Assembly (NCBI GenBank): GCA_024711345.1
Contig: JANJTA010000021.1
Coordinates: forward strand, 1 to 64,000
DNA from: Rhodanobacter sp.
GTDB taxonomy: Bacteria; Pseudomonadota; Gammaproteobacteria; Xanthomonadales; Rhodanobacteraceae
Length of the DNA stretch: 64,000 nucleotides
Direction: 5' to 3'
Below are positions 1 to 7,809 of this stretch, piece by piece. The notes under the pieces were generated by a model, which ran no database searches, was not told the origin of the DNA, and saw only the letters and a list, made by a program, of their open reading frames with translations. How positions within the stretch are numbered: position 1 is the stretch's first letter; every line of letters begins with the position of its first letter. The translations under genes and the position numbers were made by a program.

Positions 1-2
1 CC

Positions 3-116
3 CGCGGCAAGCCACGCAAGCTCGCCTTGGGCGCGGCCATGCGCAAGCTGCTCCACATCGCCTGGGGCGTCATCCGTTCCGGCAAACTTTTTGATCCCAA
101 AACCGCACTTGCCTGA
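3..116 (+). mobile_element. IS110-family transposase, C-terminal end (gene cut by window edge)
   Basis: The first 37 codons read through to TGA at 114-116. They contain GKPRKLALGAAMRKLLHIAW, which resembles the conserved C-terminus of IS110 (Transposase_20) transposases, where a basic G-K-P-x-K-x-A-L-x-A-x-M-R-K-L segment precedes the stop. Only this tail lies in the window, so completeness cannot be judged. The stop is 18 bp from the end of the convergent reductase gene. No terminal repeat can be recognised in so short a space, and many IS110 elements lack them anyway. Confidence 0.7.
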
Positions 117-134
117 CGAGAGCCAAGACGGTAT

Positions 135-1202
135 CTACGGCAAGCGGTCGTGGATGCCGGCGCGGCCGGCGATGATCTGCGCCAACACGTCCGGCGCGTA
201 CTCGAACGAGTCGTAGTACAGCCGGTCCTCCGGCAACCCCGCGGCGAGGAACAGCGGGTGCGCCGCGTCGATCATCGCCGGCGGGCCGCTCATGTACAGG
301 TCGTGGCCGGCGAGGTCGGGCTGGTCGGCCAGCACCGCCTCGTGCACCAGCCCCGTGCGCAGGCCGTCGGCCAGTTCGGGGTGGGAGACCACGGCGTGGA
401 ACGCCAGGTTCGGCACCTCGCGCGCCCATTGCTCGGCCAGCGCGCGCAGGTACAGGTCGGCCGCACCGCGCGCGCCCCAGTACAGCCGCATCGGCCGGCG
501 CGTGCCCAGTGCAATGAAGTGTTCGACGATCGCCTTGACCGGGGCGAAGCCGGTGCCGCCGGCCATGAAGATCATCGGCCGCTCGGAGTCCTCGCGCGGC
601 ACGAAGGTGCCCAGCGGCCCCTCCACGCGCAGGCGGTCGCCGACCTCGAGCACGTCGTTGACCCACGAGGTGAAGCCGCCGCCGGCGACGTGGCGCACGT
701 GCAGTTCGATCGAACCGTCCCGCTGCGGGCCGTTGGCGATCGAGAACGAGCGGCGCCGGCCGTCCTCCAGCATCACGTCCAGGTACTGGCCGGGCAGCCG
801 CCGCAGCCGGCGCTCGCCGCGATCCGGCAGCAGGCGCAGGCCGATCACGTCCGCCGCCAGCCGCCACTTGGCGGCCACCACCACGCCGAGCTGGCGCCGC
901 GCGATGTCCTCCACCGAGGCCACCTCGCGCGCTTCCAGCAGCAGGTCGCCGCACGGCACCGCCTGGCACGGCAGCACCGCGTGCTGGGCCAGCGCGCCGG
1001 CGTCCAGCGCCAGCGGCGGGTTGCGCGGATACTCGCAGCGCCCTTCCAGCAGGGTCGCCTTGCAGCTGCCGCAGACGCCGGCGCGGCACGAATACGGCAA
1101 CGCCACGCCCGCGCGCTGCGCCGCTTCCAGCACGGTTTCGCCGGGGGCCACCGGAAAGCGGCGGCCGGAAGATTTGAGGGTGACGATGGGCACTGGGTGC
1201 AT
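135..1202 (-). CDS. 2Fe-2S ferredoxin-type NAD(P)H reductase (CDP-6-deoxy-glucoseen reductase-like)
   Basis: About 355 residues. An N-terminal plant-type [2Fe-2S] domain carries the cluster motif YSCRAGVCGSCK, with a fourth Cys later in LPCQA. It is followed by an FAD-binding domain (RSFSIANG, then VEGPLGTF) and an NAD(P)-binding domain (FMAGGTGFAPVKAI). This is the architecture of one-component reductases that pass electrons from NAD(P)H through FAD and an iron-sulfur cluster to a partner oxygenase or dehydratase. Xanthomonadaceae homologues are often called CDP-6-deoxy-delta-3,4-glucoseen reductase, but no sugar genes lie nearby, so the true partner is unknown. The ATG at 1202 is preferred to an in-frame TTG at 1229. 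The gene diverges from the thioesterase across 54 bp. Confidence 0.85.
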   Translation of the reverse strand: MHPVPIVTLKSSGRRFPVAPGETVLEAAQRAGVALPYSCRAGVCGSCKATLLEGRCEYPRNPPLALDAGALAQHAVLPCQAVPCGDLLLEAREVASVEDIARRQLGVVVAAKWRLAADVIGLRLLPDRGERRLRRLPGQYLDVMLEDGRRRSFSIANGPQRDGSIELHVRHVAGGGFTSWVNDVLEVGDRLRVEGPLGTFVPREDSERPMIFMAGGTGFAPVKAIVEHFIALGTRRPMRLYWGARGAADLYLRALAEQWAREVPNLAFHAVVSHPELADGLRTGLVHEAVLADQPDLAGHDLYMSGPPAMIDAAHPLFLAAGLPEDRLYYDSFEYAPDVLAQIIAGRAGIHDRLP

Positions 1203-1256
1203 TGTCGCGACGATCACGGCGGACAACAATGCGGGCTCGCTTCACGGGAATCAACG

Positions 1257-1697
1257 ATGAGCCTCTGGAAACAACCCACCGACCTCGCCCGCCTCAACGG
1301 CTGGAGCGCCAACACGCTGATGGAGGCGCTGGGCATCCGCATCACCGCGGTCGGCGACGACTGGCTGCAAGGCACCATGCCGGTGGACGCGCGCACCCAC
1401 CAGCCCTACGGCCTGCTGCATGGGGGCGCCTCGGTGGCGCTGGCCGAGACGCTGGGCAGCACTGCGGCCATGCTCACGCTGGATCCGGACAAGGAACTGG
1501 CGGTGGGCCTGGACATCAACGCCAACCACGTGCGCGGCGTGCGCGAGGGCAGCGTCACCGGCACCGCGAAGGCGTTGCACCTCGGCCGCACCACCCAGGT
1601 GTGGGAAATCCGCATCGAAAGCGGCGATAGCGCGCTGGTGTGCATCGCGCGCCTCACCATGGCGGTGATCCCGGCGCGCGGCATGGGCGTGCGTTGA
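1257..1697 (+). CDS. Hotdog-fold acyl-CoA thioesterase (YdiI/MenI-like)
   Basis: 146 residues, the usual size for a single hotdog domain of the PaaI/YdiI family, which hydrolyses acyl- or aroyl-CoA thioesters in the cytoplasm. The catalytic segment is LLHGGASVALAETLGS, with H55-G-G and E64 in the place of the nucleophile-activating Glu of YdiI. The C-terminal half has the family strand pattern GLDINANHVRGVREG and HLGRTTQVWEIRI. The ATG at 1257 gives the canonical N-terminus; a much longer upstream frame is just open GC-rich sequence antisense to the reductase. The neighbours do not reveal the substrate. A menaquinone role is possible by family but is not supported by context. Confidence 0.9.
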   Translation: MSLWKQPTDLARLNGWSANTLMEALGIRITAVGDDWLQGTMPVDARTHQPYGLLHGGASVALAETLGSTAAMLTLDPDKELAVGLDINANHVRGVREGSVTGTAKALHLGRTTQVWEIRIESGDSALVCIARLTMAVIPARGMGVR

Positions 1698-1785
1698 TCG
1701 TGACCTTGCGGCGCGCGCCTGCCCCGCACCTTCGTCCTCGCCCCGGCGCGGGGAGGGCAGGCGAGCGAACGAGGCGCGCTATCCG

Positions 1786-2733
1786 ATGACGGCCGACACG
1801 CCGTACGCCAGCCTCACTCCCGACCTCGTGCTCGACGCGGTGGGCGCCTGCGGGCTGTGGCCGGACGGCCGCCTGCTGGCGCTGAACAGCTACGAGAACC
1901 GGGTGTGGCAGGTGGGGCTCGAAGACGCCGCGCCGGTGATCGCCAAGTTCTACCGGCCCGGCCGCTGGAGCGAGGCGGCCATCGTCGAGGAGCACGCGTT
2001 CACGCAGGAACTGGCCGAGGCCGAACTGCCGGTGGTGGCGCCGCTGGCCTTCGGCGGCCAAACCTTGCTGCATCACGGCGGCTTCCGCTACGCGCTGACG
2101 CCGCGCCGCGGCGGCCGCGCGCCGGAGCTGGAAGCGACCGATCAACTGCAGTGGCTGGGCCGGCTGATCGCGCGGCTGCATCTGGTCGGCGCGCGCGCGC
2201 CGTTCCTGCATCGCGGCCGGCTCGACCGCGACACCATGGTGCAGCAGCCGATGCATTCGGTGCTCGCCTCGTCGCTGCTGCCGGCCGCACTGCAGACGAA
2301 CTACCGCGCCGCCGCGACGCGGCTGGATGCGGCGATCGCCGCGCGCCTGGACGCGGTCGGTCCGGTACGCCAGCTGCGTCTGCACGGCGACTGCCACCCC
2401 GGCAACCTGCTGTGGACCGACGCCGGCCCGCACTTCGTCGACTTCGACGACGCGCGCAGCGGCCCCGCAGTGCAGGATCTGTGGATGCTTGCCAGCGACG
2501 AACGCGCGATGGACGCCGTGCTCGAGGGCTACCGCCAGTTCCGCCCGTTCGACCATGCCGAGCTGGCGCTGGTGCCGGCGCTGCGCGCGATGCGCCAGCT
2601 GCATTACGCCGGCTGGATCGCCGCGCGCTGGCCCGACCCGGCCTTCCCCGCCGCGTTCCCGTTCGCCGCCGAATCGCGCTGGTGGGAACAGCACGTCGCC
2701 GACCTGCACGAGCTGGCCGACGCGCTCGGCTAG
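1786..2733 (+). CDS. srkA: Stress response kinase A (SrkA/RdoA/YihE)
   Basis: 315 residues with the choline/aminoglycoside phosphotransferase fold typical of SrkA, a cytosolic Ser/Thr protein kinase that protects stressed E. coli cells. The N-terminus SYENRVWQVG and AKFYRPGRWS fits the family nucleotide-binding lobe. The catalytic loop is HGDCHPGNLLW, with the catalytic Asp and metal-binding Asn. HFVDFDDARSGP provides the second metal-binding Asp, and the ending RWWEQHVADL is also family-like. The gene stands alone: it starts 88 bp after the thioesterase and is followed by a REP-like palindrome. In E. coli srkA precedes dsbA; no dsbA is present here. Confidence 0.92.
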   Translation: MTADTPYASLTPDLVLDAVGACGLWPDGRLLALNSYENRVWQVGLEDAAPVIAKFYRPGRWSEAAIVEEHAFTQELAEAELPVVAPLAFGGQTLLHHGGFRYALTPRRGGRAPELEATDQLQWLGRLIARLHLVGARAPFLHRGRLDRDTMVQQPMHSVLASSLLPAALQTNYRAAATRLDAAIAARLDAVGPVRQLRLHGDCHPGNLLWTDAGPHFVDFDDARSGPAVQDLWMLASDERAMDAVLEGYRQFRPFDHAELALVPALRAMRQLHYAGWIAARWPDPAFPAAFPFAAESRWWEQHVADLHELADALG

Positions 2734-2747
2734 CACCTCACGCGCCC

Positions 2748-2833
2748 GTAGGAGCCCGCTCGCGGGCGATGCCGTTGGGACCGGGATTCGGGATTCGGGA
2801 TTCGAACAGCATCGCCCGCAAGCGGGCTCCTGC
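2748..2833. repeat. REP-like inverted repeat, copy 1
   Basis: Two near-identical arms face each other. The left arm (2750-2772) contains AGGAGCCCGCTCGCGGGCGA and the right arm (2809-2832) is its reverse complement with one change (AAGCGGG for GAGCGGG). The centre holds three tandem GGGATTC units. The same arms recur at 6407-6472. The structure is that of a paired REP/BIME element and could fold into a long hairpin in the srkA or ygiB transcripts. Confidence 0.8.
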
Positions 2834-2913
2834 CGCACATCACAATCGCAAGAACTTCCTTCCATGCACGCAAGCAGGCATGCTTGGGCGGATAACCGCG
2901 AGCCGAGCACCCC

Positions 2914-3450
2914 ATGAAGCGATCCAAGACCGCCGCCCTGCTGCTGATGAGCACGGCCCCGCTGCTGCTGACCGCCTGCGACCGCAACGAGTCGCGCGAG
3001 GGGTTGTACACCTCGGTCGAGGCCTGCGTGGCGCAGACCAACGACCGCGACACCTGCCAGCAGGCGTTCGCCAAGGCCGAGCAGGATGCGGTGGCCACGG
3101 CACCGCGTTTTGCCAGTCGCGAAGCGTGCGAGGCGAACTACGGCAAGGAGCAGTGCGCCGAACGCAACGACGGCGCCAACCACTCGTTCTTCGGCCCGCT
3201 GATGACCGGTTTCTTCCTGTCGCAGATGATGCGCAACGGCGCCGCGATGAACGGCTTCAACAGCGCGCCGGCGTTCCGCGACAGCAACGGCGGCTGGCAA
3301 CGTCCCGCCGCCGGCGCCGGTGCGGGCGGCGTCTATCGCGGCGGCGCCGGCACCGGGATGGTGCCGGTCAACGCCACGCCGAACCGCGCGGTCACGGTCA
3401 GCCGTTCCGGCTTCGGCCGCTCCGGCAGCAGCCGCAGTTTCGGCGGCTGA
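2914..3450 (+). CDS. ygiB: DUF1190 (YgiB-like) lipoprotein
   Basis: 178 residues. The N-terminus is a lipoprotein signal (MKRSKTAALLLMSTAPLLLTAC) with the lipobox L-T-A-C, predicting a lipid-anchored envelope protein. Regularly spaced Cys residues follow (EACVAQT, DTCQQAF, EACEANYG, EQCAERN), as in the YgiB/DUF1190 family. The C-terminal third is low complexity and rich in Gly, Ser and Arg. The stop codon overlaps the start of the next gene as ATGA, so this is the first gene of a ygiB-ygiC operon, an arrangement also found in E. coli beside tolC. The biochemical role of YgiB is not established. Confidence 0.88.
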   Translation: MKRSKTAALLLMSTAPLLLTACDRNESREGLYTSVEACVAQTNDRDTCQQAFAKAEQDAVATAPRFASREACEANYGKEQCAERNDGANHSFFGPLMTGFFLSQMMRNGAAMNGFNSAPAFRDSNGGWQRPAAGAGAGGVYRGGAGTGMVPVNATPNRAVTVSRSGFGRSGSSRSFGG

Positions 3451-4628
3451 TGCGCCGCGTCGCCTGCGCCGCGCGCCCCGACTGGCGCGCGAAGGCCGCG
3501 GAATGCGGCTTCGGTTTCCACACCATCGACGACGCGCCGTACTGGGACGAGTCGGCGTACTACGCCTTCAGCCTGCGCCAGATCGAGCAGGACATCGAGG
3601 CGCCCAGCGAGGAACTGCACGCGATGGCGCTGGACATGGTCGAGCGCATCGTCGGCAGCGAGCGGCACATGCAGCAGCTGGCGATCCCCGAGCCGTACCG
3701 CGACTGGATCGCGCAGAGCTGGCGCCGGCGCGATCCGCACCTGTACGGCCGCCTGGATTTCGCCTACGACGGCAGCGGCCCGGCCAAGCTCTACGAGCTG
3801 AACTACGACACGCCGACCTCGCTGTTCGAGGCCGCGTTCTTCCAGTGGCAGTGGCTGGAGGACCAGCTTGCGCGCGGCCAGCTGCCAGCCGGCAGCGACC
3901 AGTTCAACTCGATCCAGGAATCGCTGGTGGAAGCGTTCGGCACCATCGCGCGCGGCATCGCGCGGCCGTTTCATTTCGCCGCCGTGCGCGACTCGGCCGC
4001 GGACCAGGGCACCGTGGCCTATCTGCGCGACTGCGCACTGCAGGCCGGCATCGACTGCGGCCTGCTGGCGATCGAGGACATCGGCCTGTCCGAGGACGGC
4101 CGCTTCACCGACCTCGACGACCAGGTGATCGGCTGCCTGTTCAAGCTGTACCCGCTGGAGGACCTGTTCCGCGAATCGTTCGGCGCGTACCTGCCGCGCG
4201 CCGGCATGCAGCTGATCGAGCCGCCGTGGAAGGCGCTGCTGAGCAACAAGGGCATCCTGCCGCTGCTGTGGGAGGCGCATCCGGGCCATCCGAACCTGCT
4301 GCCGGCCGCGTTCGACGACGGCGGCGAGCTGCCGCGCGGCTGGGTGCGCAAGCCGCTGCATTCGCGCGAGGGCGCCAACGTCGCGATGCGCCTGGATGAC
4401 GGCCGCACGCTCGCCACCAGCGGCCCCTACGACGGCCCGTGCATCCGCCAGGCCTGCCACCCGCTGAGCGCCTTCGACGGCCACCATCCGCTGCTCGGCA
4501 GCTGGGTGGTCGGCGACCGCGCCTGCGGCCTGGGCATCCGCGAGGACAGCACGCTGATCACCCAGGACAGCGCGCGCTTCGTGCCGCACGCGATCGTCGA
4601 GGAAGCGCGCGGCGTGCTGATCGCCTGA
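3450..4628 (+). CDS. ygiC: Glutathionylspermidine synthase-like ATP-grasp protein (YgiC)
   Basis: 392 residues similar throughout to the C-terminal synthetase domain of Gss and to YgiC/YjfC. Family landmarks are DFAYDGSGPAKLYELNYDTP near residue 110, the substrate and ATP-binding loop region RKPLHSREGANV, and the closing TGPCIRQ-like YDGPCIRQACHPL. Such proteins are ATP-grasp ligases that join a carboxylate to an amine. E. coli YgiC itself has no proven glutathionylspermidine synthase activity and lacks the amidase domain, as here, so the substrate is open. The start ATG overlaps the ygiB stop by four bases, indicating translational coupling. Confidence 0.88.
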   Translation: MRRVACAARPDWRAKAAECGFGFHTIDDAPYWDESAYYAFSLRQIEQDIEAPSEELHAMALDMVERIVGSERHMQQLAIPEPYRDWIAQSWRRRDPHLYGRLDFAYDGSGPAKLYELNYDTPTSLFEAAFFQWQWLEDQLARGQLPAGSDQFNSIQESLVEAFGTIARGIARPFHFAAVRDSAADQGTVAYLRDCALQAGIDCGLLAIEDIGLSEDGRFTDLDDQVIGCLFKLYPLEDLFRESFGAYLPRAGMQLIEPPWKALLSNKGILPLLWEAHPGHPNLLPAAFDDGGELPRGWVRKPLHSREGANVAMRLDDGRTLATSGPYDGPCIRQACHPLSAFDGHHPLLGSWVVGDRACGLGIREDSTLITQDSARFVPHAIVEEARGVLIA

Positions 4629-4719
4629 GCCGCGCGCCTCGGCGAAAAACCGCGACTCCGCGCAAACCGTTTCGGCACGGCTCGGCTAAGCTTGCGTCTT
4701 TTTCCGCCCAAGGCCCCGC

Positions 4720-5154
4720 ATGCGCACCGTCCTGTTCCGCCTGATCGGCATCCTCGAAATCGCCGGCGGTTTCTACGGCGTGGCGGCGATGCTGCGCCGC
4801 TTGCTGCCGTTCGGCGCGCACGACAGCCTGGTCGCCCTGCTCGGCCTGGCGCTGTACGGCTTCGTGCTGGCCGCCGGGGTCCAGCTGATGGCCGGCAGCG
4901 AGCATGGCGTGCGCCTGTCGCGCTGGGCGCAGCTGCTGCAGCTGCCGCTGATCGCCACGCCGCTGTTCAGTTACGGCCTGCACTGCGGCGCCTTCGTCAA
5001 CGTGTTCGCCACCCTGCAGGCGGCGCCGCGACTGGGCCTGGACTGGCACTTCGGCACGCAGGGCTTCGTGCTCGCCGCGGCCGGCCCGGCGGTGTCGCGC
5101 CTGGGCCTCAACCTGCTGGCGCTGCTCTCCTGGCTGGTGTTGCGCCTGCGCTGA
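4720..5154 (+). CDS. Small four-helix membrane protein, function unknown
   Basis: 144 residues made almost entirely of hydrophobic segments: about 4-28, 38-58, 67-86 and 108-142, separated by short loops such as GSEHGVRLSRW. No catalytic motif is visible and I do not recognise the family. It starts with ATG 91 bp after ygiC and ends 60 bp before the methyltransferase gene, in the same direction. It may be transcribed alone: TAAGCT at 4686-4691 is a possible -10. Coding is supported by the coherent hydrophobic pattern and a single clean frame. Confidence 0.7.
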   Translation: MRTVLFRLIGILEIAGGFYGVAAMLRRLLPFGAHDSLVALLGLALYGFVLAAGVQLMAGSEHGVRLSRWAQLLQLPLIATPLFSYGLHCGAFVNVFATLQAAPRLGLDWHFGTQGFVLAAAGPAVSRLGLNLLALLSWLVLRLR

Positions 5155-5202
5155 CGCCGTACTCCCGCTCCTGCGACGCAGGGGAGGAACCCGGGCAGCG
5201 GC

Positions 5203-5214
5203 TATCATGCGCGG
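5203..5214 (+). promoter_or_regulatory. Candidate -10 box placing a leaderless start
   Basis: TATCAT at 5203-5208 ends six bases before the ATG at 5215. With normal -10 geometry, transcription would begin at or within a base of the start codon, giving a leaderless mRNA. There is no convincing -35 hexamer, and GGGGAGGA at 5181-5188 is too far from the ATG to act as a ribosome binding site. Confidence 0.4.
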
Positions 5215-6387
5215 ATGAATACGTCCGCCGCGCTCCCCGTGATCCGCCTGAAGTCCGACCGCGCCCCCGGCCATCCGTGGGTGTGGTCGGCGCAGCTGCA
5301 CAAGCCGGAGGCGAAACTGCCGCCGGGCAGCGTGGTCGAGGTGCACGACGCCAGGGACCGCTTCGTCGGCCGCGCGTTCTGGAACGGCCACGCGCGCATC
5401 GCGTTGCGCCTGCTGGACACGCACGCAGATGCCAGCGTCGACGCCGGCTGGATCGCCGCGCGCATCGCCCGCGCGGTGCAACTGCGCCGCGACTGGCTGC
5501 AGCTCGACGCCATCAGCGATGCCTGGCGCGTGGTGCACAGCGAGGGCGACGGGCTCTCCGGGCTGATCGTGGACCGCTACGCCGACGTCCTCGTCATCGA
5601 GTACTTCGCCGCCGGCATGTGGAAATTCCGCGAGGCGATCCACGCCGCGCTGCTGGCGCATTTCCCGGGTGCGCAGCTGTACTGGTTCGCCGAATCGCAC
5701 GTGCAGAAGCAGGAATCGTTCGACTGCCGCAGTCCCGACGTGCCCGCGCCGTTCGAGGTGCACGAGCACGGCCTGCGCTTCCACGCCGCGCCGGGCTCCG
5801 GCCACAAGACCGGCTTCTTCGCCGACCAGCGCGACAACCGCAGGCGCTTCGCGGAACTGGCGAAAGGCCGCCGCGTGCTCGACCTGTGCTGCAACGCCGG
5901 CGGCTTCGCCGTGCACGCGATGGCGGCCGGCGCGCGCGAGGCCACCGGCGTGGATCTGGACGCCGGCATCCTCGAGGTGGCCCGCACCAACGCCGCCGCC
6001 AACAAGGTCGCGGTGCGCTTCGAGCAGGCGGACATCTTCGACTGGGTGCGCGCTGCGGTGGCGCGCGGCGAGCGCTACGACGCGGTGGTGCTGGACCCGG
6101 CCAAGCTCACCCGTGACCGCAGCAAGGTGACGGACGCGCTGAAGAAGTACTTCGCGATGAACCGCATGGCGCTGGACGTGATCCCGCCCGGCGGCCTGCT
6201 GCTGAGCTGTTCGTGCACCGGCCTGGTCGGCGAGGCCGAGTTCCTGGAGATGCTGCGCCGGGTGGCGCTCAACGCCGGCCGCGCGATCCAGGTGCTGGAA
6301 GTGCGCGGCGCCGGCGCCGACCACCCGTTCCGCACCGACGTGCCGGAAGGCCGTTATCTGAAGGCGGTGTTCTGCCGGGTGGAATGA
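5215..6387 (+). CDS. rlmI: RlmI-like 23S rRNA (cytosine-C5)-methyltransferase
   Basis: 390 residues. An N-terminal PUA-type RNA-binding domain (about 1-75, with GHPWVWSAQL) precedes a Rossmann methyltransferase. Visible motifs are the insertion GHKTGFFADQRDNR, the S-adenosylmethionine loop VLDLCCNAGGFAVHAM, the acidic VDLDAGIL, the catalytic-domain VVLDPAKLT, and LLSCSCTGLV with the cysteines used by C5-methyltransferases of this family. E. coli RlmI makes m5C1962 in 23S rRNA. Length and order match well, but other members of the YccW/RlmI/RlmK group could be confused with it. The gene is followed by a REP-like palindrome. Confidence 0.87.
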   Translation: MNTSAALPVIRLKSDRAPGHPWVWSAQLHKPEAKLPPGSVVEVHDARDRFVGRAFWNGHARIALRLLDTHADASVDAGWIAARIARAVQLRRDWLQLDAISDAWRVVHSEGDGLSGLIVDRYADVLVIEYFAAGMWKFREAIHAALLAHFPGAQLYWFAESHVQKQESFDCRSPDVPAPFEVHEHGLRFHAAPGSGHKTGFFADQRDNRRRFAELAKGRRVLDLCCNAGGFAVHAMAAGAREATGVDLDAGILEVARTNAAANKVAVRFEQADIFDWVRAAVARGERYDAVVLDPAKLTRDRSKVTDALKKYFAMNRMALDVIPPGGLLLSCSCTGLVGEAEFLEMLRRVALNAGRAIQVLEVRGAGADHPFRTDVPEGRYLKAVFCRVE

Positions 6388-6406
6388 GGCGGAGATCCCG
6401 CTGGCG

Positions 6407-6472
6407 GGAGCCCGCTCGCGGGCGATGCTCCTGTGAATCCCGAAAGAAAAGCATCGCCCGCGAGCGGGCTCC
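6407..6472. repeat. REP-like inverted repeat, copy 2
   Basis: Perfect 22-bp arms at 6407-6428 and 6451-6472 (GGAGCCCGCTCGCGGGCGAT plus GC, and its reverse complement) are separated by 22 bp containing GAATCCC, the complement of the GGGATTC unit in copy 1. It lies between the convergent ends of the rlmI-like and FAD-oxidoreductase genes, where it could also serve as a bidirectional terminator or mRNA stabiliser. Confidence 0.85.
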
Positions 6473-6491
6473 TGCAACGGCGCGTTGCGGG

Positions 6492-7685
6492 TCAGGCGCT
6501 GCGCGGCAGCCGGCCGCGCAGCGAAGCGGCGTCGAACGGGCCGGGCTGGGCGATCAGCTCGCGCGCCGCATCCACCTGGTCCCAGGTGTTCCACAGCAGC
6601 ACGCCGCGCACGCGGCCGCCATCGAGGTAGTACACCACGCCCTCGCGGTTCGGCTCGCGCCAGTCCTCGACCACCTCGAGCCGCGTGTCGAGCAGGCCCA
6701 CCGCCTCGTAGCCGAGATCGAACAGGTCCGAATAGAAGAACGGCAGCGTGGTGAACTCGCCCGCCACGCCGGCCATCGCACGGCCGGCATGGCGGCCCAT
6801 GCTGACCGCCGCGTCCTCGTGCTCCACGCGCAGGCGCCGGCCCAGCGCCGGGTTGTGGAAGTTGGCCACGTCGCCGGCGGCCCAGATGTCCGCGTCGCTG
6901 CTGCGCAGCTGCGCGTCGACCACGATGCCGTTGTCCACCGCAAGCCCCGCCTGCTCGGCGAGCGCGGTGTTCGGCGTCACGCCGAGGCCGGCCACCGCCG
7001 CCTCCACGCGCAGCAGGCTGCCGTCGGACAGCACCAGCTCGACGCCGCCATCGGTGGGGTTGCTGCCCTCCACGCGCACGCCGCTGCGCACGTCCACGCC
7101 GCGGTCGCGGTAGTACGCGTCCAGATAGCGCGCCAGGCCGTCGGGGTAGCGCCCCGCGCCGATCGTTTCGCCGGGAAACAGCAGGCTCACCTTGCAGCCG
7201 AGGCTGCACAGCGACGCGGCCAGCTCGCAGCCGATGAAGCCACCGCCGATCACCGCGATGAAGGCGCCCGGCTTGGCGTAGCGGCGCAAGGTCTGGTAAT
7301 CGTCCAGCGTGCGGAAATGGATGATCCGCTCGCCGCCCTCGAACGGCAGCCGGCGCGGGGTGGCGCCGGTGGCCAGCAGCAGGCGGCGGTAGCGGTAACT
7401 GTCGCCGTGGTCGTCGCGCGCCGTGCGCGCCACCCGGTCCAGCAACTCGATGCGCCGACCCAGATGCAGCGTGGCGCCGCCCTGCGCGGTGGCCAGGTCG
7501 ATCTCCGCCACCGGCTTGTCGCCCTTCCACAGCCCCTTGGACAACGGCGGACGCTGGTACGGCGCGGCCGACTCCTCGCCGACGATGCCGACGTTCGCCG
7601 CGGCATCGACCTCGCGGATCGCCTTGGCGGCCGCGTCGGCGGCCATGCCGCCGCCGATGATCAGGTAATCGTGGACGTGTTCCAT
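6492..7685 (-). CDS. NAD(P)/FAD-dependent oxidoreductase (ferredoxin-reductase/AIF-like)
   Basis: 397 residues. The N-terminal FAD dinucleotide-binding loop is YLIIGGGMAADAAAKAI, followed by PYQRPPLSKGLWKG, typical of rubredoxin/putidaredoxin reductases and AIF-like flavoproteins. A second Rossmann loop, IAVIGGGFIGCELAASL, binds NAD(P)H, and the FAD-closing motif is DIWAAGDVANF. The C-terminal part (EFTTLPFFYSDLFDLGYEAVG) matches the interface domain of AIF and monodehydroascorbate-reductase types. It has no redox-active Cys pair, so a disulfide reductase is unlikely. GGGAGAAG lies just upstream of the ATG at 7685, which excludes the much longer upstream open frame. The electron acceptor is unknown. 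Confidence 0.88.
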   Translation of the reverse strand: MEHVHDYLIIGGGMAADAAAKAIREVDAAANVGIVGEESAAPYQRPPLSKGLWKGDKPVAEIDLATAQGGATLHLGRRIELLDRVARTARDDHGDSYRYRRLLLATGATPRRLPFEGGERIIHFRTLDDYQTLRRYAKPGAFIAVIGGGFIGCELAASLCSLGCKVSLLFPGETIGAGRYPDGLARYLDAYYRDRGVDVRSGVRVEGSNPTDGGVELVLSDGSLLRVEAAVAGLGVTPNTALAEQAGLAVDNGIVVDAQLRSSDADIWAAGDVANFHNPALGRRLRVEHEDAAVSMGRHAGRAMAGVAGEFTTLPFFYSDLFDLGYEAVGLLDTRLEVVEDWREPNREGVVYYLDGGRVRGVLLWNTWDQVDAARELIAQPGPFDAASLRGRLPRSA

Positions 7686-7809
7686 GAGCTTCTCCCAGGC
7701 CGACGGATCGGACCATGATGCACCACCGCGACCGCGGTGGCATGAATTCAGGCGCAGCCGGCGAGACGGCTCGACGTACACTGGATGCATCATCCCGGGA
7801 AAATGTTCC

